A stretch of 64,000 nt of DNA from Lytechinus pictus. Taxonomy: Eukaryota; Echinodermata; Echinoidea; Temnopleuroida; Toxopneustidae. A program made the translations under genes and the position numbers. The DNA lies in assembly GCF_037042905.1 (NCBI RefSeq), contig NC_087259.1:19385501-19449500 (forward strand), in the 5' to 3' direction. Below are positions 1-9,237 of the stretch, in pieces. The stretch's first letter is position 1, and every line of letters starts with the position of its first letter. The notes below the pieces were generated by a model, which ran no database searches, was not told the origin of the DNA, and saw nothing but the letters and a program-made list of their open reading frames with translations.

Positions 1-695
1 AAACTGGACATTTCATGCTTTTGTAATTATAAATAGGATGCATCAGTTAATATATTTTAACAATTAATGCGAGCGCAAATTGCGAGCCTAAATCTTTGCA
101 TTGTCATGAAAAGGGGATTGTATAATCAATATTGAGACATTCGATCAAAATGCGAGCGTGTAGCGCTGGCTGATATGTTTTGACAATCAGACCTGAAAAG
201 GGATATTTTGAAAACTTTATGGAATACACGAAAATAATAGGTACCTGATAAATCGAAATTTGCGGGCGCGCAGCGCGAGCGGGAAATGTTAATATTCAGA
301 CCATAAAACTGTCATATTTACAGAGCACTTTTTAAAAATCAATTTGTAAATCACGCAAAATAATGAAAGTTTGATTTTCGAGATGAAATATGTTTTGTAT
401 ATTGACTTCCAAACTTGATATCTAAACTCCATATTGAACAAGATTATGAAAATCACCTAACAGGCAATGTGAGCGCGAAGCACGAGCGAAAATTTTATGT
501 AGTGACAAGAAATATTCTTTTTATTTCCATGTCTTCCCCTCATCTTACTTTATTCACTCGTCTCCTCCTCTTCTTTTTTCTACTCTCTTTTCCCTCCTTT
601 TTTTCTTTCTTTCCTTATTTCCTTTTTTTGCTCCGCCAATAGGGGGGGGGGGGCGGGACGGGCCCCTCGGCCCCCTCCCCCTGGATCCGCCTATG
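1..695. mobile_element. Right part of a hAT-like element with CpG-rich internal repeats
   Basis: Contains GCGAGCGC-type repeats near 70, 150, 265 and 470, a pyrimidine stretch, a G run, and an end reading CCTGGATCCGCCTATG. Positions 1-480 are an inverted copy of ~11160-11700. The left end lies outside the window. Confidence 0.6.
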
Positions 696-699
696 CATA

Positions 700-1140
700 T
701 GGATAGCAGTGGACATCGTTCTGTCGTTTCAATGTTTTTTCTTCAATTGGTCTAATGCCAACTCGTCAGCTTTCATTTGGTCTACCATCAGTTCGTCCAC
801 TATCCACATGGTCTAACTGCCAAGTTTGTCTAATAACCAAGTTGGTCCAATTGCCATTTATTCCATATGCCATTTTGTCTAATTGAACTAAGTGTTAATT
901 GGGCGAAATTAAGGAAAATAAAATTGATATTAGACCGACTAGTTGTGAGACGAAATGGTCATAGACGAACTGGTGATTATAGACGAAGTGATGACTGGAC
1001 CAAATGGTTATTGGACCATATGGTTGTTAGGCGAAAAGTTAATGGCCAGAATTGCATTAGAGTAAATGAATGTAGATCGACCCTGCAGTGGAGGAATTAG
1101 CAGCAGACGAATTGGTTTCAACCCGCATACCGCCCAGGCA
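700..1140. repeat. Repeat region of GTCTAAT / GACGAAATGG motifs
   Basis: Alternating motifs of the form GGTCTAATTGCCA and their complements (AGACGAAATGGTC). A ~70 bp relative lies at 22140-22200. Confidence 0.55.
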
Positions 1141-1144
1141 AGCA

Positions 1145-1452
1145 AAACAATTCACGACGAAATTGGCGACGAAATTCACGACGTCGTGAATTTCGTCGTG
1201 AATAATTCGCGACGAAATTGGCGACGAAATTTACGATGTCGCGAATTTCGTCGTGAATTTCGTCGTCAATATTTAAATTGGCGACGAAATTGGCGACGTC
1301 GTGAATTTCGTCGTGAATAATTCGCGACGAAATTGGCGACGAAATTCACGATGTCGTGAATTTCGTCGCCAATTTCGTCGTGAATATTCAAATTGACGAC
1401 GAAATTGGCGACGTCGTGAATTTCGTCGCCAATTTCGTCGTGAATATTCGCG
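1145..1452. repeat. Nested palindromic satellite of GGCGACGAAATT motifs
   Basis: GGCGACGAAATTCACGACGT and its complement alternate about every 20 bp, giving many overlapping hairpins. Confidence 0.85.
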
Positions 1453-2544
1453 ATTTGGTCTATATGCGATGTCCCTTCAGGGCCACCATATGTTACAAGC
1501 AAGAGGGCGAGATATGCTAAGACTTGGTTAAAAGGGAATTCCTCTTCTTTTGTCCTTTTACAAATTAAAAGTCATATGTACCCTCCCCTCTCAACCTCCA
1601 TTTCCCAGCCCCCCCCCCCTCTCTCTCTCTTTTTCACTTCCTGGATTGTAGCCTATTCAAAACTTAACTGCCAAGTGACCGGTCGCTGGTCAGCTTTTTT
1701 ATTGAATAATTACCAAGAAATTGAATGATTATGATGATTAATGAAATAATTTATTGAAAAAAATTGAATGTTTGATTGATCACATTGCACATTGAATGAT
1801 TTGATTTACTGATAAATTGTTGATTAAATGATTGATAGGAAAAAGTTGATGCCCCAATTCAGAATTCAGAATTAATCATTAAATCAACATTCTACTCTGG
1901 ACTTCACGCGTTCATGACAATAGCCCTCAGTCTCTCAACAGTAGGGGAGGGGGGAGAGGGAGTTGACAGGGGCTGAATGTTCTGTTGACCCTTATTCCAT
2001 CAACTTACTTCTGCCACCTAAGTCCTATCTTACCACCTATTCTCCCGACTCCCATGAACACATCGATGAGATCCACATGATAAAGTTGAAATGCTGCCCA
2101 AAAAGAGATCCAAATGATAAAGTTGAAATGCTGCCCAAAAAGAGATCCAAATGATAAAGTTGAAATGCTGCCCCAAAAGTGTAATTTGTGTTCACTCATG
2201 CATTAAAGTTCAATTTAATAATTTATAAAATTTGCTTAAGCAACCAAAACTGGTCACGGTTGATCATTGATTTATCACAACGCCCTTAACTTTGCAAGTT
2301 CGAAAGGATTTGCCACTCAAAAACTGACATAAATTGGAAGGCTAATTCCGGCCCACATTAATTTTCATACCCTTTGTTTCAGTGGGCAGTGCTCGCTCAA
2401 GCATGAATAGTTTTCCAACTTTTTGGTGTCATTTGAAAGTTGACTTTATTGGCTTTCCATATATGTAAGTCTTTTTCCCCAAAGTACTACATTTTTTATT
2501 TGGCAGCCATTTCAAAAGTGTATAGTTTTTTTTGGGACGCACTG

Positions 2545-3550
2545 TAGTTAATTAAGTCTATCTCACAAAATTGTATCGAACCTAAATCATTTCTCCAATC
2601 ACTTGGAATTGCATGATATATTTCACCTATTGTAAACAAAAGATCACTTCCCATACCAAGGTTTAAAAAGTATGCGAATGGTTTAACATGTCCATTGTCA
2701 ATGATATGTTCAACCTTAATTAACCCTCGTTCTAATAAATCTTTATCAAGTATCATCTTATTTTTTATACAAATATTCTTATTATTGAAAATGATTGGAT
2801 TTTTAGAACCATTGAAATGTCTTAAATTATCAATCTCTTGCCAAGCATCTAGCATTTCCAAATAATAAGATGGAATATTCAACTTACTTTTTATCTTTTT
2901 CATTTCATAATCACATAGAAAAATTAACCTTCCTCCAACTGAACTTAGGAAATAATCAAAAAATAACTTCCACCCCAGATTTCTTTCTCCATACAAAAGT
3001 CTTTTTACCCACATTATACGCTGCGTTCTAAAAAATATTTCAAAATTTATCATTTTAACCCCACCACAATTATAATTCTGATACATAATTTTTCTTTTAA
3101 TACGATCTTTCCCTCCCCATATAAAATCAAATGATAATTTCTCGATTTCTATAGACACCCATGAGGGGACAACAAGGATGGATGAAACATAATTTAACTT
3201 TGTCAATGCATATGTTTTCAATAAATGTATTTTTCCCATAATAGTCAAGTCTCGTTGTTTCCACCAACCTAACAGCTTTTTTATTTTACTTAATATTTCT
3301 TTATAATTCAGATCATCTTTTAATCTAAAATCAACTGAAAATATTACTCCTAAAATTTTAACTTCCCTAACATATTTGCCAAATACATATACAGGGTCAT
3401 TTGTTTTTCCAGCCTATTTCGAGGAATAATCATCCTATAAACCGCCTGAAAGGTGTCTTTTATCTACTTTGAACCCTTTCCTACGAAAAAAGAATATTTC
3501 AGGATTATGTTGGAGCCATTTCAGATTCCTACATGAAAAACCTCCTGTGA
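2545..3550 (-). pseudogene. LINE reverse-transcriptase C-terminal fragment (copy A)
   Basis: The minus-strand frame from ~3440 to 2545 reads IIPRNRLEKTNDPVYVFG, then a GWWKQRDLTIMGKIHLLKTYALTKLNY-type segment and FIWGGKDRIKRK, then GGVKMINFEIF. This is typical of the region after the polymerase core of L1/Tx1-like LINEs. A second frame (LKWLQHNPEIFFFRRKGF) continues upstream to ~3550, so there is at least one frameshift. The last ~15 codons before the stop at 2496 look like a transposon end (GGGACGCACTG at 2534-2544) rather than LINE. No catalytic YxDD motif is present. Confidence 0.7.
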
Positions 3551-3769
3551 AATGGCCTGTTTTTCAACTAAGTTATCATATACGCGAAATTTCGCAAAAT
3601 GTCACATTTTACGATTTGAGGTAGGAAATTAACAACCTTTATGCAAATTCCGGAATGAAATATTTTGCTGAAGTATTCTTCAAAGTGTTGTCTTTCAGCA
3701 AGGCATAACAAAAATGTAAAATTTGAAATTGCCCAAAATGACTTTTGGCGCACTTTTGTTTCGCCCTGG

Positions 3770-3805
3770 CCCACTGGGGGCCCGGGTTCGATTCCCGGCA
3801 GAGAC
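3770..3805 (+). pseudogene. 3' fragment of tRNA-like satellite unit
   Basis: GGGGGCCCGGGTTCGATTCC through CAGAGAC, without the 5' half, joined to unrelated sequence. Its downstream flank (GTCGGCATCAC) resembles the satellite flank. Confidence 0.6.
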
Positions 3806-3838
3806 AGTTTGTCGGCATCACACCCTTACACAACCTCA

Positions 3839-4012
3839 CAGGGGCCGCGGAAGCGGGGGGGGGGGGGCTGGGGGGCTTCAGCCCCCCACTTTTTTCCAAA
3901 ACCATGTACAAAAACGTAAAAATGACCATATGATTGTGATTTTTGCATTGATAGCCCCCCCCCCCACTTTTGGCTCAGCCCCCCCATTTTGAAAACCGTT
4001 CCGCGGCCCCTG
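3839..4012. mobile_element. Short MITE with CAGGGGCCGCGGAA ends (copy A)
   Basis: 174 bp with 14-bp perfect inverted ends (CAGGGGCCGCGGAA and its complement), G/C runs next to the ends, and CCTCA on both outer sides, a possible 5-bp target duplication. Confidence 0.75.
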
Positions 4013-4035
4013 CCTCATACGCACAATCACCCACA

Positions 4036-4096
4036 GACACACACACCCTCACACACACACACACACCCTCACACACAACACACACACACACACCCT

Positions 4097-4188
<92 letters not shown>
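4036..4188. repeat. CA then TA microsatellite
   Basis: CACACA with CCCT interruptions, running into a long TA tract. Differs in length from its counterpart at 7379-7550. Confidence 0.95.
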
Positions 4189-4191
<3 letters not shown>

Positions 4192-4466
4192 GCTACGCCT
4201 ACCATTGTTCTCTTCATCCATTTCTTTACAATATTTAAATAAAAGAGTTGCCAAAGCTGTTGTACATGTATAACTTTACACATTTGTATACTTTCTCCCA
4301 TACGTGTACTGTACAAAGCAATAGCTTTGATCCAGCTGAAGCATGGCGGCTTGTCATTGTTCGAAACCCACCTTCACCCGACAAAGAAAATTATAATTGG
4401 TATATAGTGTCGAAAATCTGTCTATCTGACGGTCAATCGGATCGGGGTCGCCCTAGTCACTAACCC

Positions 4467-4542
4467 GTCTTTGTGGTCTAGTGGTTAAGGCACCGCACCG
4501 GCGTTCAAAGCTGGGGGCCCGGGTTCGATTCCCGGCAGAGAC
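4467..4542 (+). tRNA. tRNA-like gene in satellite, UCA anticodon, 5-nt insertion
   Basis: Same cloverleaf as the copy at 4877, but CACCG is duplicated before the anticodon stem and the acceptor stem has one T-G wobble pair (GTCTTTG/CAGAGAC). TTTTTT follows. The insertion probably makes this copy non-functional. Confidence 0.55.
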
Positions 4543-4876
4543 ATTTTTTCGGCATCACCAATTTTTCCAAAGGGTAGATAGCTCTGGGGAACCTTGATTT
4601 AAGCTACGCCTACCATTGTTCTCTTCATCCATTTCTTTACAATATTTAAATAAAAGAGTTGCCAAAGCTGTTGTACATGTATAACTTTACACATTTGTAT
4701 ATTTTCTCCCATACGTGTACTGTATCAAAGCAATAGCTTTGATCCAGCTGAAGCATGGCGGCTTGTCATTGTTCGAAACCCACCTTCACCCGACAAAGGA
4801 AATTATGATTTGTATAGTGTCGAAAATCTGTCTATCTGACGGTCAATCGGATCGGGGTCGCCCTAGCCACTAACCC

Positions 4877-4947
4877 GTCTCTGTGGTCTAGTGGTTAAGG
4901 CACCGGCGTTCAAAGCTGGGGGCCCGGGTTCGATTCCCGGCAGAGAC
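4877..4947 (+). tRNA. tRNA-like gene in satellite, anticodon UCA
   Basis: A 71-nt cloverleaf that I folded by hand: 7-bp acceptor stem (GTCTCTG/CAGAGAC) fully paired, D stem GTCT/AGGC, anticodon stem CCGGC/GCTGG with 7-nt loop GTTCAAA, short variable loop, T stem CCGGG/CCCGG with loop TTCGATT. Box A (TGGTCTAGTGG) and box B (GGTTCGATTCC) match Pol III promoters, and A plus TTTTTT follow directly. With U33 the anticodon is TCA, which would read UGA. It is not tRNA-Sec, which is longer with a big variable arm. It may be a mutated tRNA-Glu-like relic or a SINE head. Confidence 0.65.
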
Positions 4948-5887
4948 ATTTTTTCGGCATCACCCATTTTTCCAAAGGGTAGATAGCTCTGGGGAACCTT
5001 GATTTAAGCTACGCCTACCATTGTTCTCTTCATCCATTTCTTTACAATATTTAAATAAAAGAGTTGCCAAAGCTGTTGTACATGTATAACTTTACACATT
5101 TGTATACTTTCTCCCATACGTGTACTGTATCAAAGCAATAGCTTTGATCCAGCTGTTGATTGTTGATTAAATGATTGATAGGAAAAAGTTGATGCCCCAA
5201 TTCAGAATTCAGAATTAATCATTAAATCAACATTCTACTCTGGACTTCACGCGTTCATGACAATAGCCCTCAGTCCCTCAACAGTAGGGGAGGGGGGAGA
5301 GGGAGTTGACAGGGGCTGAATGTTCTGTTGACCCTTATTCCATCAACTTACTTCTGCCACCTAAGTCCTATCTTACCACCTATTCTCCCGACTCCCATGA
5401 ACACATCGATGAGATCCACATGATAAAGTTGAAATGCTGCCCAAAAAGAGATCCAAATGATAAAGTTGAAATGCTGCCCAAAAAGAGATCCAAATGATAA
5501 AGTTGAAATGCTGCCCCAAAAGTGTAATTTGTGTTCACTCATGCATTAAAGTTCAATTTAATAATTTATAAAATTTGCTTAAGCAACCAAAACTGGTCAC
5601 GGTTGATCATTGATTTATCACAACGCCCTTAACTTTGCAAGTTCGAAAGGATTTGCCACTCAAAAACTGACATAAATTGGAAGGCTAATTCCGGCCCACA
5701 TTAATTTTCATACCCTTTGTTTCAGTGGGCAGTGCTCGCTCAAGCATGAATAGTTTTCCAACTTTTTGGTGTCATTTGAAAGTTGACTTTATTGGCTTTC
5801 CATATATGTAAGTCTTTTTCCCCAAAGTACTACATTTTTTATTTGGCAGCCATTTCAAAAGTGTATAGTTTTTTTTGGGACGCACTG

Positions 5888-6893
5888 TAGTTAATTAAGT
5901 CTATCTCACAAAATTGTATCGAACCTAAATCATTTCTCCAATCACTTGGAATTGCATGATATATTTCACCTATTGTAAACAAAAGATCACTTCCCATACC
6001 AAGGTTTAAAAAGTATGCGAATGGTTTAACATGTCCATTGTCAATGATATGTTCAACCTTAATTAACCCTCGTTCTAATAAATCTTTATCAAGTATCATC
6101 TTATTTTTTATACAAATATTCTTATTATTGAAAATGATTGGATTTTTAGAACCATTGAAATGTCTTAAATTATCAATCTCTTGCCAAGCATCTAGCATTT
6201 CCAAATAATAAGATGGAATATTCAACTTACTTTTTATCTTTTTCATTTCATAATCACATAGAAAAATTAACCTTCCTCCAACTGAACTTAGGAAATAATC
6301 AAAAAATAACTTCCACCCCAGATTTCTTTCTCCATACAAAAGTCTTTTTACCCACATTATACGCTGCGTTCTAAAAAATATTTCAAAATTTATCATTTTA
6401 ACCCCACCACAATTATAATTCTGATACATAATTTTTCTTTTAATACGATCTTTCCCTCCCCATATAAAATCAAATGATAATTTCTCGATTTCTATAGACA
6501 CCCATGAGGGGACAACAAGGATGGATGAAACATAATTTAACTTTGTCAATGCATATGTTTTCAATAAATGTATTTTTCCCATAATAGTCAAGTCTCGTTG
6601 TTTCCACCAACCTAACAGCTTTTTTATTTTACTTAATATTTCTTTATAATTCAGATCATCTTTTAATCTAAAATCAACTGAAAATATTACTCCTAAAATT
6701 TTAACTTCCCTAACATATTTGCCAAATACATATACAGGGTCATTTGTTTTTCCAGCCTATTTCGAGGAATAATCATCCTATAAACCGCCTGAAAGGTGTC
6801 TTTTATCTACTTTGAACCCTTTCCTACGAAAAAAGAATATTTCAGGATTATGTTGGAGCCATTTCAGATTCCTACATGAAAAACCTCCTGTGA
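5888..6893 (-). pseudogene. LINE reverse-transcriptase C-terminal fragment (copy B)
   Basis: Carried by the second 3.34 kb duplicate; the 250-residue open stretch is the same as in copy A. Confidence 0.7.
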
Positions 6894-7112
6894 AATGGCC
6901 TGTTTTTCAACTAAGTTATCATATACGCGAAATTTCGCAAAATGTCACATTTTACGATTTGAGGTAGGAAATTAACAACCTTTATGCAAATTCCGGAATG
7001 AAATATTTTGCTGAAGTATTCTTCAAAGTGTTGTCTTTCAGCAAGGCATAACAAAAATGTAAAATTTGAAATTGCCCAAAATGACTTTTGGCGCACTTTT
7101 GTTTCGCCCTGG

Positions 7113-7148
7113 CCCACTGGGGGCCCGGGTTCGATTCCCGGCAGAGAC
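7113..7148 (+). pseudogene. 3' fragment of tRNA-like satellite unit (second duplicate)
   Basis: Exact counterpart of 3770-3805 in the second 3.34 kb copy. Confidence 0.6.
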
Positions 7149-7181
7149 AGTTTGTCGGCATCACACCCTTACACAACCTCA

Positions 7182-7358
7182 CAGGGGCCGCGGAAGCGGG
7201 GGGGGGGGGGGGGCTGGGGGGCTTCAGCCCCCCACTTTTTTCCAAAACCATGTACAAAAACGTAAAAATGACCATATGATTGTGATTTTTGCATTGATAG
7301 CCCCCCCCCCCACTTTTGGCTCAGCCCCCCCATTTTGAAAACCGTTCCGCGGCCCCTG
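7182..7358. mobile_element. Short MITE with CAGGGGCCGCGGAA ends (copy B)
   Basis: 177 bp, same insertion carried into the second duplicate; the G run is 3 bases longer. Confidence 0.75.
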
Positions 7359-7378
7359 CCTCATACGCACAATCACCC

Positions 7379-7489
7379 ACAGACACACACACCCTCACAC
7401 ACACACACACACCCTCACACACAACACACACACACACACCCTCACACACACACACACACCCTCACACACAACACACACACACACACCCT

Positions 7490-7550
<61 letters not shown>
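7379..7550. repeat. CA then TA microsatellite (copy B)
   Basis: Longer CA part and shorter TA part than copy A. Confidence 0.95.
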
Positions 7551-7552
<2 letters not shown>

Positions 7553-7827
7553 GCTACGCCTACCATTGTTCTCTTCATCCATTTCTTTACAATATTTAAA
7601 TAAAAGAGTTGCCAAAGCTGTTGTACATGTATAACTTTACACATTTGTATACTTTCTCCCATACGTGTACTGTACAAAGCAATAGCTTTGATCCAGCTGA
7701 AGCATGGCGGCTTGTCATTGTTCGAAACCCACCTTCACCCGACAAAGAAAATTATAATTGGTATATAGTGTCGAAAATCTGTCTATCTGACGGTCAATCG
7801 GATCGGGGTCGCCCTAGTCACTAACCC

Positions 7828-7903
7828 GTCTTTGTGGTCTAGTGGTTAAGGCACCGCACCGGCGTTCAAAGCTGGGGGCCCGGGTTCGATTCCCGGCAGA
7901 GAC
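7828..7903 (+). tRNA. tRNA-like gene, UCA anticodon, 5-nt insertion (duplicate of 4467 copy)
   Basis: Counterpart of the 4467-4542 copy in the second 3.34 kb duplicate, with the same CACCG insertion. Confidence 0.55.
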
Positions 7904-8237
7904 ATTTTTTCGGCATCACCAATTTTTCCAAAGGGTAGATAGCTCTGGGGAACCTTGATTTAAGCTACGCCTACCATTGTTCTCTTCATCCATTTCTTTA
8001 CAATATTTAAATAAAAGAGTTGCCAAAGCTGTTGTACATGTATAACTTTACACATTTGTATATTTTCTCCCATACGTGTACTGTATCAAAGCAATAGCTT
8101 TGATCCAGCTGAAGCATGGCGGCTTGTCATTGTTCGAAACCCACCTTCACCCGACAAAGGAAATTATGATTTGTATAGTGTCGAAAATCTGTCTATCTGA
8201 CGGTCAATCGGATCGGGGTCGCCCTAGCCACTAACCC

Positions 8238-8308
8238 GTCTCTGTGGTCTAGTGGTTAAGGCACCGGCGTTCAAAGCTGGGGGCCCGGGTTCGATTCCCG
8301 GCAGAGAC
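8238..8308 (+). tRNA. tRNA-like gene in satellite, anticodon UCA
   Basis: Same 71-nt cloverleaf as 4877-4947 with a perfect acceptor stem; T run follows. Confidence 0.65.
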
Positions 8309-8642
8309 ATTTTTTCGGCATCACCCATTTTTCCAAAGGGTAGATAGCTCTGGGGAACCTTGATTTAAGCTACGCCTACCATTGTTCTCTTCATCCATTT
8401 CTTTACAATATTTAAATAAAAGAGTTGCCAAAGCTGTTGTACATGTATAACTTTACACATTTGTATACTTTCTCCCATACGTGTACTGTATCAAAGCAAT
8501 AGCTTTGATCCAGCTGAAGCATGGCGGCTTGTCATTGTTCGAAACCCACCTTCACCCGACAAAGGAAATTATGATTTGTATAGTGTCGAAAATCTGTCTA
8601 TCTGACGGTCAATCGGATCGGGGTCGCCCTAGCCACTAACCC

Positions 8643-8713
8643 GTCTCTGTGGTCTAGTGGTTAAGGCACCGGCGTTCAAAGCTGGGGGCCCGGGTTCGAT
8701 TCCCGGCAGAGAC
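8643..8713 (+). tRNA. tRNA-like gene in satellite, anticodon UCA
   Basis: Same 71-nt cloverleaf, exactly 405 bp after the previous copy; T run follows. Confidence 0.65.
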
Positions 8714-9047
8714 ATTTTTTCGGCATCACCCATTTTTCCAAAGGGTAGATAGCTCTGGGGAACCTTGATTTAAGCTACGCCTACCATTGTTCTCTTCATC
8801 CATTTCTTTACAATATTTAAATAAAAGAGTTGCCAAAGCTGTTGTACATGTATAACTTTACACATTTGTATACTTTCTCCCATACGTGTACTGTATCAAA
8901 GCAATAGCTTTGATCCAGCTGAAGCATGGCGGCTTGTCATTGTTCGAAACCCACCTTCACCCGACAAAGGAAATTATAATTGGTATAGTGTCGAAAATCT
9001 GTCTATCTGACGGTCAATCGGATCGGGGTCGCCCTAGCCACGAACCC

Positions 9048-9118
9048 GTCTTTGTGGTCTAGTGGTTAAGGCACCGGCGTTCAAAGCTGGGGGCCCGGGT
9101 TCGATTCCCGGCAGAGAC
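9048..9118 (+). tRNA. tRNA-like gene in satellite, anticodon UCA
   Basis: Same 71-nt cloverleaf with one wobble in the acceptor stem (GTCTTTG) and discriminator G instead of A; TTTTTT follows. Last unit of the array. Confidence 0.6.
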
Positions 9119-9191
9119 GTTTTTTCGGCATCACCAATTTTTCCAAAGGGTAGATAGCTCTGGGGAACCTTGATTTAAGCTACGCATACCA

Positions 9192-9193
9192 TT

Positions 9194-9237
<44 letters not shown>
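9192..9237. repeat. CT and TA microsatellite
   Basis: CTCTCT tract followed by TATATATA at the left border of the 5.3 kb element. Confidence 0.9.

Larger units (their letters stand above)
1816..5158 (+). repeat. 3.34 kb tandem duplication, copy A
   Basis: Nearly identical to 5159-8513 at an offset of exactly 3343 bp, changing to 3361 after the CA/TA microsatellite, which differs in length. It holds the LINE fragment, a small MITE, the microsatellite and two tRNA satellite units. Confidence 0.93.
4191..5158 (+). repeat. 405-bp tRNA-bearing satellite, first block (2.4 units)
   Basis: Units start with AGCTACGCCTACCATTGTTC at 4191, 4602 and 5007. Each full unit holds AT-rich sequence, a GATCGGGGTCGCCCTAG segment, the tRNA-like gene, its T run, and GGGTAGATAGCTCTGGGG. 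The block is cut off at ~5155 where the second 3.34 kb duplicate begins. Confidence 0.9.
5159..8513 (+). repeat. 3.34 kb tandem duplication, copy B
   Basis: Second copy; differs from copy A by scattered substitutions, longer G and CA runs and a shorter TA run. Its start falls inside a satellite unit, suggesting unequal exchange. Confidence 0.93.
7552..9190 (+). repeat. 405-bp tRNA-bearing satellite, second block (4 units)
   Basis: Unit starts at 7552, 7963, 8368, 8773 and a partial at 9178, with spacing of 405 bp (411 where the CACCG insertion is). The array ends in a CT microsatellite. Confidence 0.92.

Noticed and set aside
3970-4316. Frames rich in His-Thr or Tyr-Ile
   Set aside because: CA and TA microsatellite translations, repeated in the second duplicate.
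4467-9118. Selenocysteine tRNA as an explanation for the UCA anticodon
   Set aside because: tRNA-Sec is about 90 nt with a long variable arm and a 13-bp acceptor/T domain; these are 71 nt with a 4-nt variable loop.
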